Positions 58,716 through 64,000 of a DNA stretch of 64,000 bases are shown here, piece by piece. The stretch is from Hymenobacter metallilatus. GTDB taxonomy: Bacteria > Bacteroidota > Bacteroidia > Cytophagales > Hymenobacteraceae. A model generated the notes under the pieces. The model made no database searches. It was not told the DNA's origin and saw only the letters and a list, made by a program, of their open reading frames with translations. Both the position numbers and the translations under genes were made by a program. Each line of letters opens with the position of its first letter. The stretch's first letter is position 1. The stretch is taken from positions 62,001 to 126,000 of the forward strand of contig NZ_RWIS01000010.1 of NCBI RefSeq assembly GCF_003944705.1, read 5' to 3'.

Positions 58716-60404
58716 ATGAATACAACTTCCCTGCTCACCTGGCTGCTGGCGGCCGGCGTGGCCACCTCGGCGGTAGCGCAGCAAGCTCCCGAGAAAGTCA
58801 AGGTAAAAACCAAGCGCAAAGCCAAAACCGAGGTAACAGCCACGCCGGTGCTGGAAACGGCTACTCCGGCCCCCGCCACCGCCGACCTGCCCCTCAGCTA
58901 CGCCGAAACCATTACCCAGGCCGATTTGCGTCAGCATCTCTCTATCCTGGCTTCTGACGCCTACGAAGGCCGCGAGACGGGTGAAAAGGGCCAGAAAATG
59001 GCCGCCGAGTACATTGCCAAGCAGTTTGCCGAGTTGGGCCTGCAGGGCCCGGTGCAGGGCTCCGATAACCCCTACCTCCAGCACTTCACCATGGTGCGCA
59101 GCACCTGGGCCGATGGTGCCACGCTGAAAATCGGGAAGGACAGCTACAAGTGGCTGACGGATTTTTACGCTCTGGGCGGCAACGGCTTTGCTCAGGAAAC
59201 CAGCGTACAGCCCGTATTTGCCGGCTACGGCATTGAGCAGGATGGCTACTCCGACTACGCCGCCCTGGGCGACGTGAAGGGCAAGGACCTGCTGATTCTG
59301 CTGGGTGAGCCCCAGAACGACAAAGGGGCGGCCTTACTGGGCAAAGACGGGCAGAACAGCAAATGGGGCCAGGATTTTCGGGCCAAGCTTACGCTGGCCG
59401 CCCAGAAAGGGGCCCGCTCGGTGTTTTTTGTGGATTTCAACCCCAACAGCAACTTCGAGAAGCTGGCCGCCCGCATGACGCCCTACATCAGCCGGCCCAG
59501 CATTGCCTTCAAGGAAGCCTCCCAAACCACACGGCCCACGGCTTACTTCGTGAGCCCGGCCGTGGGCTACAAGCTGCTGGGCACCACGGCCCCGGCCGTT
59601 ACCAAGTACGCGGCTGCCGTGAGCAAAGCCGCCAAGCCTACGGTCAGCCCCTTTAAGCCGACTAAAGTGCTGGTGAAAGCGCCCAAGAAAACCGAGGACT
59701 TCACCACCGAAAACGTGTTGGGCTACCTGGAAGGTACCGACCTGAAGGATGAGGTGATGGTGCTGTCGGCCCACTACGACCATATTGGCGTTATTGGCGG
59801 CGAGGTGCACAACGGGGCCGACGACGATGGCTCGGGCACGGTAACGGTGCTGGAAATGGCTCAGGCGTTTGTTAAGGCCAAGGCCGAGGGCCACGGCCCC
59901 CGCCGCAGCATCCTGTTCCTGACCGTGACGGGCGAGGAAAAGGGCCTGCTGGGCTCCGAGTACTACACCGACCATCCTATTTTCCCGCTGGAGAAGACGA
60001 TGGTGGACCTGAACACCGACATGGTGGGCCGCACCGATAAGGACCACGAGGGCAAGGACGACTACGTGTACGTCATCGGTTCGGACAAGCTTAGCTCGGA
60101 GCTGCACACCATTCTGCAGGCCCAGAATCAGAAGTACACCAAGATGGATCTGGACTTCCGCTTCAACGACCCCGAGGACCCGAACCGCTTCTACTACCGC
60201 TCCGACCACTACAACTTCGCCAAGCACGGCATTCCGGTGGCTTTCTTCTTCAACGGCGTGCACGACGACTACCACGGCCCGGGAGATGAAGTAGAGAAAA
60301 TCGAGTTTCCGAAGATGGAAAAACGCGCCCGCCTGGTGTTTTACACCGCCTGGGACCTGGCCAACCGCGACAAACGCATCGTGGTAGACTCGAACAAGAA
60401 GTAA
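58716..60404 (+). CDS. M28 family metallopeptidase with PA-like insert
   Basis: A 562-residue exported aminopeptidase-type zinc enzyme. The signal peptide ends near SAVAQQ, followed by a Lys/Thr-rich linker (KVKVKTKRKAKTEV). The domain begins LRQHLSILASDAYEGRETGEKGQK. A PA-like inserted segment with PVFAGYGIEQDGYSDYAALGDVKGKDLLIL follows. The zinc motifs are VLSAHYDHIGVIGGEVHNGADDDGSGTVTVLEMAQ (in parts), TGEEKGLLGSEYY and NTDMVGRTD, then FYYRSDHYNFAKHGIPVAFFF with His. Peptide nutrition or envelope processing is likely. Confidence 0.93.
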   Translation: MNTTSLLTWLLAAGVATSAVAQQAPEKVKVKTKRKAKTEVTATPVLETATPAPATADLPLSYAETITQADLRQHLSILASDAYEGRETGEKGQKMAAEYIAKQFAELGLQGPVQGSDNPYLQHFTMVRSTWADGATLKIGKDSYKWLTDFYALGGNGFAQETSVQPVFAGYGIEQDGYSDYAALGDVKGKDLLILLGEPQNDKGAALLGKDGQNSKWGQDFRAKLTLAAQKGARSVFFVDFNPNSNFEKLAARMTPYISRPSIAFKEASQTTRPTAYFVSPAVGYKLLGTTAPAVTKYAAAVSKAAKPTVSPFKPTKVLVKAPKKTEDFTTENVLGYLEGTDLKDEVMVLSAHYDHIGVIGGEVHNGADDDGSGTVTVLEMAQAFVKAKAEGHGPRRSILFLTVTGEEKGLLGSEYYTDHPIFPLEKTMVDLNTDMVGRTDKDHEGKDDYVYVIGSDKLSSELHTILQAQNQKYTKMDLDFRFNDPEDPNRFYYRSDHYNFAKHGIPVAFFFNGVHDDYHGPGDEVEKIEFPKMEKRARLVFYTAWDLANRDKRIVVDSNKK

Positions 60405-60421
60405 GGCAGGTGCAACAACAG

Positions 60422-60524
60422 CTGTCATCCTGAGCTTGCGAAGGACCTCATCACGTCAGCACGAGCGTTGCTTGAATGAATTGTTCTAGCATGATAAGGT
60501 CCTTCGCTGCGCTCATGATGACAG
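60422..60524. repeat. Inverted repeat of the GTCATCCTGAG family
   Basis: Arms 60422-60448 and 60497-60524 share CTGTCATC, TGAGC and GCGAAGGACCT in inverted order, with one short insertion, around a 48-nt loop. It is in the spacer after the M28 gene. The words recur in intergenic DNA of related genomes to my knowledge, so it is probably a dispersed element. Confidence 0.65.
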
Positions 60525-60542
60525 TGAATCCTTTTATCACTG

Positions 60543-60579
60543 AAAACCCGCCGAACCTCTCAAGGTCCGGCGGGTTTTT
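60543..60579 (+). terminator. Terminator after the M28 gene
   Basis: AAAACCCGCCG pairs with CGGCGGGTTTT, and T residues follow. Its T tract overlaps the promoter box of the next gene (60579-60586). Confidence 0.85.
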
Positions 60580-60586
60580 ATCTTTG
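60579..60586 (+). promoter_or_regulatory. Promoter box for the LutB-like gene
   Basis: TATCTTTG starts inside the T tract of the preceding terminator. The ATG lies 28 nt downstream. Confidence 0.6.
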
Positions 60587-60614
60587 CTAAGAACCCGTTG
60601 TATTCCGTGCTGCC

Positions 60615-62015
60615 ATGAACCCGACGACCCTCACGCCCGCCCCCAAGAAATCGGCCCAGTTTCTGGTCGATTCCGACCGCAAGGCCTTTGATCTGGAGCA
60701 CCGGCGTAAAATCCGGTTCAACATTGGCAAGTATAATGCGGCCGTGCAGACGGGCCTGGGCTTCTACCAGGACCACGAGCTGGCCCGCGACCGGGCCTCC
60801 TACCTGAAAACCCAGGTGATAAACCGGCTCGATGAGTACCTGCTGCAGTTCGAGCAGAATTTTACGGCCCGCGGTGGCAAGGTTATCTGGGCCCAGAACG
60901 CGGAGGAAGCCCTGTTTGAGGTGGGCAAGATTATGGAGCGCCGCCAGGCCCGTACCGTGGTGAAGGCCAAAAGCATGACCACCGAGGAAATTCATCTGAA
61001 CAAGTACCTCGAAAAGCGCGGTATTGAGTCGGTGGAAACGGATTTGGGCGAGTTCATTGTGCAGCTGAACGGGGAGCGGCCCTACCACATCGTGACGCCG
61101 GCCATGCACTTGAGCAAGCTGGATATTGCCGATATCTTCGTGAAGCACCTCGGCATCGAGTACACCGACGACGCCCAGAAACTGGTGCTCACGGCCCGCC
61201 AGCTGCTACGCAACAAATACACCTCGGCCGAGGTGGGCGTGACGGGCGGCAACTTCCTCATTGCCGATACGGGCGCAGTGTGCGTAACCGAAAACGAGGG
61301 CAACGCCCGCCTCTCGGCCACGTTTCCCAAAACCCACATTGCCATTGTAGGCATCGAGAAGGTGATTCCGCGCCTCCAGGACCTGGATTTGTTCTGGCCT
61401 TTGCTCAGCACCAGCGGCACCGGCCAGCAGGTCACGGTGTACAACACCATTTACACCGGCCCGCGCCAGCCCCTGGAAAAGGACGGCCCCGAGGAAATGG
61501 TGGTGATTCTGCTGGATAACGGCCGTACCAACCTGCTGGCCCAGCCCGACAAGCGCGAGGCCCTGAACTGCATCCGTTGCGGAGCCTGCCTGAACGTTTG
61601 CCCGGTGTACAAGAACATCGGCGGCCATACCTACGAGGCTACCTACTCCGGCCCCATCGGCTCGGTTATTACGCCTCACCTATCGGGTTTGGCCGAAAAC
61701 AAACACTTAAGCTACGCCAGCAGCCTCTGCGGGGCTTGCACCTCGGTGTGCCCGGTGCGCATTCCTATTCACAACATCCTGCTCAAAAACCGCCAGCAGA
61801 GCGTGCAGGAAGGCCTCACCGAGAAAGAGGAGCGCCGGGCCGTGACGCTGTGGCTGTATGGCATGAAGCACCGTTGGGTATGGGACCTGGCCCCGGCCGC
61901 CGGCAAAAACTGGGTGCTCAGCCGCCTGCTGGGCGAAGTAGGCTGGAGTAAGCGCCGCGACGCTGTGCAGGTAGCCCCCAAAACCTTCCGGCAGCTGTGG
62001 AAGGAGCGGAAGTAG
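60615..62015 (+). CDS. LutB-type iron-sulfur protein (LUD domain)
   Basis: A 466-residue protein with the LutB layout for lactate oxidation. The LUD domain (about 60-300) contains VVKAKSMTTEEIHLNKYLEKRGIESVETDLGEF and GVTGGNFLIADTGAVCVTENEGNARL. Two [4Fe-4S] clusters follow: CIRCGACLNVCPVYKNIGG at about 317-335 and SLCGACTSVCPVRIP at about 373-387. The C-terminus has the usual KHRWVWDLA helix. LutA and LutC are not present next to it. Electron partner and substrate are inferred from the family only. Confidence 0.93.
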   Translation: MNPTTLTPAPKKSAQFLVDSDRKAFDLEHRRKIRFNIGKYNAAVQTGLGFYQDHELARDRASYLKTQVINRLDEYLLQFEQNFTARGGKVIWAQNAEEALFEVGKIMERRQARTVVKAKSMTTEEIHLNKYLEKRGIESVETDLGEFIVQLNGERPYHIVTPAMHLSKLDIADIFVKHLGIEYTDDAQKLVLTARQLLRNKYTSAEVGVTGGNFLIADTGAVCVTENEGNARLSATFPKTHIAIVGIEKVIPRLQDLDLFWPLLSTSGTGQQVTVYNTIYTGPRQPLEKDGPEEMVVILLDNGRTNLLAQPDKREALNCIRCGACLNVCPVYKNIGGHTYEATYSGPIGSVITPHLSGLAENKHLSYASSLCGACTSVCPVRIPIHNILLKNRQQSVQEGLTEKEERRAVTLWLYGMKHRWVWDLAPAAGKNWVLSRLLGEVGWSKRRDAVQVAPKTFRQLWKERK

Positions 62016-62040
62016 CTACTGACACAGGTGTAAAGGGTTA

Positions 62041-62502
62041 TGGTATAGTATAATATACCTTTCCCTTAATGATGAGTTTTTCCGACTGATGCTGTTCAAT
62101 TATCTGGTGTCGAACGGGGATGCCCACCTCAAAAACTTTTCCTACTACCGGCTGCCCTCCGGCTACTACCAGCTCACACCGGCATACGACTTACTCAACA
62201 CTGCCTTGCACGTGAATGACGATAATGGGCTGGCGCTCGATCTGTTCGCCGACGATTACGAAACGCCCAGCTTCACGGCCAATGCTTTTCTGGCTTATGA
62301 CGACTCTCTGGAGTTGGGCCGGCGGTTGGGGCTCCCACTTTCCAGAGTGCGGAAGCTGCTGGCCGATAGTGTGGGGCACGAAGACAAGATTCAGCGCCTG
62401 ATTGACCGGTCATTTTTGCCTGAGGAGCTGAAACTCCGCTACGCCGCCGTGGTAGCCGACCGGCGGCAGCGGCTGCGCTACTCGGCCGCAACTCAACCCT
62501 AG
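62041..62502 (+). pseudogene. 5'-truncated HipA-like kinase remnant
   Basis: Only the C-terminal part of a HipA-type kinase is left. The family-like frame is open from about 62047 (YLSLNDEFFRLMLFNYLVSNGDAHLKN) to the stop at 62502, about 150 residues. The catalytic loop NGDAHLKNFS and the metal-binding PAYDLLNTA are present. The N-terminal subdomain, Gly-rich loop and Lys region of a full HipA (roughly 300 or more residues) are missing, and an in-frame TGA at 62020 blocks any upstream extension. A 137-residue product could start from the ATG at 62089 but would not be an active kinase. No HipB antitoxin gene remains. Confidence 0.8.
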
Positions 62503-62556
62503 CCGCTGCCTGGCAGTACAAAGCAGGCGGCACCGCGGCCGCCCGTGTTTCTGTGT

Positions 62557-63600
62557 ATGCCTGAGCTCGTGTTTCGGGTGCTGGCCTTCGGGGCTGGTGC
62601 TTTTCTGGTTGCCACCACCGTGCTGGCGGCTATTCAATCGTTTGTACTGCCCCGTAACGAATCGGCCCGTTTGAATACCTGGGTATTTCGGGCGGTACGG
62701 TGGGCATTTGAGGCAATGGCCTCTCTGGGGCGTACTTACAGTCAGCGCGATAAAGTAATGGCTCTGTACGCACCGGTGGGCCTGGTAACTCTCCCGATTG
62801 TGTGGCTTACGGTGGTTAGCGTGGGGTTTACGGCCATTTTCTGGGCACTGGATGAGGGCGACCTTGTCCGCTGCTACCGCATCAGTGCCAGCTCCCTGCT
62901 CACCATTGGCGCCGATGAGCCCACCGAAGGGCTGGTGGCCAGTATCATGTCGTACGCCGAGGCCACGCTGGGGCTACTGCTGCTTACCCTGCTTATCTCC
63001 TACCTGCCCACGATGTACCAGGCCTTTTCGCGGCGGGAGCTGACGGTGGCGCGGCTGGAACTGCGGGCTGGGGCCAAGGCCTCGGCCGTGGAGCTCCTGC
63101 TCTGGCTCAACCGCACGGGTTCCTTGCAGGACGACAGTGACCAGTGGAAAGACTGGGAAGAGTGGTTTGTGGAAATAGAGGAAACGCACACTTCTCTGGC
63201 TATTCTGGCATTTTTTCGTTCCCCGCAGCCAGGCCGCTCCTGGGTAACGGCCGCCGATGTAATTCTGGATGCGGCCGCCCTTATCAGCAGCACCGTGGCC
63301 CAACCCCGCGACCCGCACTTGGTGCTGTGTTTCAAGGCGGGGTGCGTGGCCATTAACCGCGTGGCCCGCTACTTCCAGTATGAGGCCGACGTGGAGGTAA
63401 CTGACACATCCGGCGTGGCCCCCGATGAGCCCCAGCGCCACGATTTTGGGTTGGCCTGCCAGCAGCTGCAGACCGCAGGCATTGTGCTTCGGGAGGAACA
63501 GGCTGCCTGGGAGCAGTACATGGAGCTGCGCAGCCGCTACGCCGGGGCCATTGCGTATCTGGCCCGGCTTACCATGGCTCCGGAAATTAAGTCCATCTAA
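62557..63600 (+). CDS. Two-TM channel-like membrane protein with degenerate filter
   Basis: A 347-residue membrane protein. The helices are VFRVLAFGAGAFLVATTVLAA (about 4-24) and VMALYAPVGLVTLPIVWLTV (63-95 region), then a pore-loop-like ISASSLLTIGADEPTEG, and SIMSYAEATLGLLLLTLLISYLPTMYQAFSRRE. The arrangement and the ISYLP-x-Y-x-AFSRRE end resemble bacterial two-pore-type K+ channel relatives, in which the filter is TxGYGD; here it reads TIGADE. The C-terminal ~170 residues are soluble and helical. An earlier GTG is possible. Function is unknown; it could be a channel that lost selectivity or a sensor. Confidence 0.82.
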   Translation: MPELVFRVLAFGAGAFLVATTVLAAIQSFVLPRNESARLNTWVFRAVRWAFEAMASLGRTYSQRDKVMALYAPVGLVTLPIVWLTVVSVGFTAIFWALDEGDLVRCYRISASSLLTIGADEPTEGLVASIMSYAEATLGLLLLTLLISYLPTMYQAFSRRELTVARLELRAGAKASAVELLLWLNRTGSLQDDSDQWKDWEEWFVEIEETHTSLAILAFFRSPQPGRSWVTAADVILDAAALISSTVAQPRDPHLVLCFKAGCVAINRVARYFQYEADVEVTDTSGVAPDEPQRHDFGLACQQLQTAGIVLREEQAAWEQYMELRSRYAGAIAYLARLTMAPEIKSI

Positions 63601-63924
63601 CCTAGCCGTGCCACACCAGTAGCCTGTACGGTACCCGAGCAGTATAGTCCGGCATCAGCCTGCCAGCGGCTTTACCCCTAAGCCCGGCAAGTGGTGCAGC
63701 CAACCCGTGCTCCGGAACAAGGGGCGGACCATGGAAGCAGTACGTCTGGGGCCAAAGCTGGGGCGGGGATGGGTAAGCACCTTACCGGGCTGGGTATTGA
63801 ATTGATTTCGTTGGATTTTTTTGGTATCACTCTGCCACATCTGTATATTTCCATTTCCTGGTTTGGCTTGTACGCCTGGGGCGTACATGGCTGCCTTTTA
63901 TTGCATTCCATTCTATCCGGCCCC
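63601..63924. other. Non-coding spacer with a small palindrome
   Basis: No gene is convincing. A perfect 8-bp inverted repeat TGTACGCC/GGCGTACA at 63869-63887 with a 3-nt loop lies upstream of the last start codon; it could be an operator or a weak terminator. TATATTTC at 63844-63851 is one base from the promoter consensus. Confidence 0.4.
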
Positions 63925-64000
63925 ATGTCTCAACAGTCCGCGGTAGCCGCACGTTTTCGGGCCCGAAGCCGGGTTTCGTCCATGCGCCTATCCCGGCTTC
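63925..64000 (+). CDS. Start of an unidentified gene cut by the window end
   Basis: An ATG at 63925 opens a frame (MSQQSAVAARFRARSRVSS) that stays open to the last base. The possible promoter and palindrome upstream fit a real start. The 25 visible residues are basic and match no family I recognise, so this is only a tentative gene. Confidence 0.4.
   Translation, partial: MSQQSAVAARFRARSRVSSMRLSRL

Noticed and set aside
59334..60428. A 364-codon open frame opposite the M28 peptidase gene
   Set aside because: The peptidase zinc motifs are on the plus strand; the antisense frame has Val/His repeats without a domain.
63655..63926. Two overlapping minus-strand frames of 77 and 82 codons near the window end
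   Set aside because: Neither has a domain or start signal; both look like chance frames in spacer DNA.
1..64000. CRISPR array, prophage or intact insertion sequence
   Set aside because: No regularly spaced direct repeats, cas genes, integrase or full transposase were seen. The repeats found are inverted hairpin elements at gene junctions.

Overview
The window is a gene-dense, GC-rich chromosomal stretch from a Bacteroidota bacterium, most likely of the Hymenobacter type (Cytophagales). The assignment rests on TAnnTTTG promoter boxes instead of E. coli-type -10 boxes, a fused MurF-alanine racemase, tandem DUF6089 outer-membrane proteins beside uppS-bamA-ompH-ompH, DUF5686 and DUF4834 proteins, and a TonB cluster carrying a PstS-like lipoprotein and a TPR protein. 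There is no rRNA, CRISPR array, prophage or intact insertion sequence. One tRNA gene, tRNA-Thr(CGT), is present.

Layout. 1-4550 (+): the end of a TonB cluster (two TonB-like proteins, a small membrane protein, a PstS-like lipoprotein, a periplasmic TPR protein). 4628-18359 (-): a long block for envelope and core functions: pseudouridine synthase, two OmpH/Skp chaperones, BamA, UppS, two DUF6089 proteins, NAD kinase, a second Omp85-like protein, a CBS protein, an alpha/beta hydrolase, a glutamine amidotransferase, CvpA and YqeY. 18533-26410 (+): pdxJ, the selenium pair mnmH and selD flanking a VOC protein, a TPR sensor histidine kinase, a hydrolase and a tetrapyrrole-methylase-family methyltransferase. 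26505-28966 (-): feoAB. 29185-31822: a carboxypeptidase-regulatory-domain protein, an AT-rich island with one orphan gene between two inverted near-identical terminators, and an OmpA lipoprotein. 31902-45998: MurF-Alr, an EamA permease, YfhO, a PLP deaminase/desulfhydrase, a GT-C-like membrane protein, DUF4230, RecX, DUF5686, DUF4834 and an FkbM methyltransferase. 46272-50629: tRNA-Thr, small stress or envelope proteins, an SDR, an NlpC/P60 hydrolase and an atypical acyl-carrier-like protein. 50798-57932 (-): a complete TetR-TolC-MFP-RND efflux operon. 58147-64000 (+): ispF, an M28 peptidase, a LutB-like protein, a 5'-truncated HipA remnant, a membrane protein resembling a two-TM channel, and the start of a gene that leaves the window.

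How genes work together. BamA, the two Skp-like chaperones and the second Omp85-like protein suggest an outer-membrane biogenesis block, with UppS supplying undecaprenyl carrier. MnmH and SelD form a minimal selenium pathway for tRNA wobble uridine. The TetR, TolC, adaptor and RND genes form one drug or solvent efflux unit with a candidate operator. 

The least explained material is mostly not protein coding. Several unrelated long inverted repeats sit at gene junctions (26413-26502, 41240-41371, 44748-44922, 54293-54382, 60422-60524), one of them inside the efflux operon. The AT-rich island at 30160-31108 lies between inverted copies of one terminator module. Several genes have a promoter box ending only 7 nt before the start codon, which implies leaderless mRNAs. 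The most notable protein oddities are an acyl carrier protein with threonine at the phosphopantetheine site and an orphan PstS-like lipoprotein in the Ton cluster.
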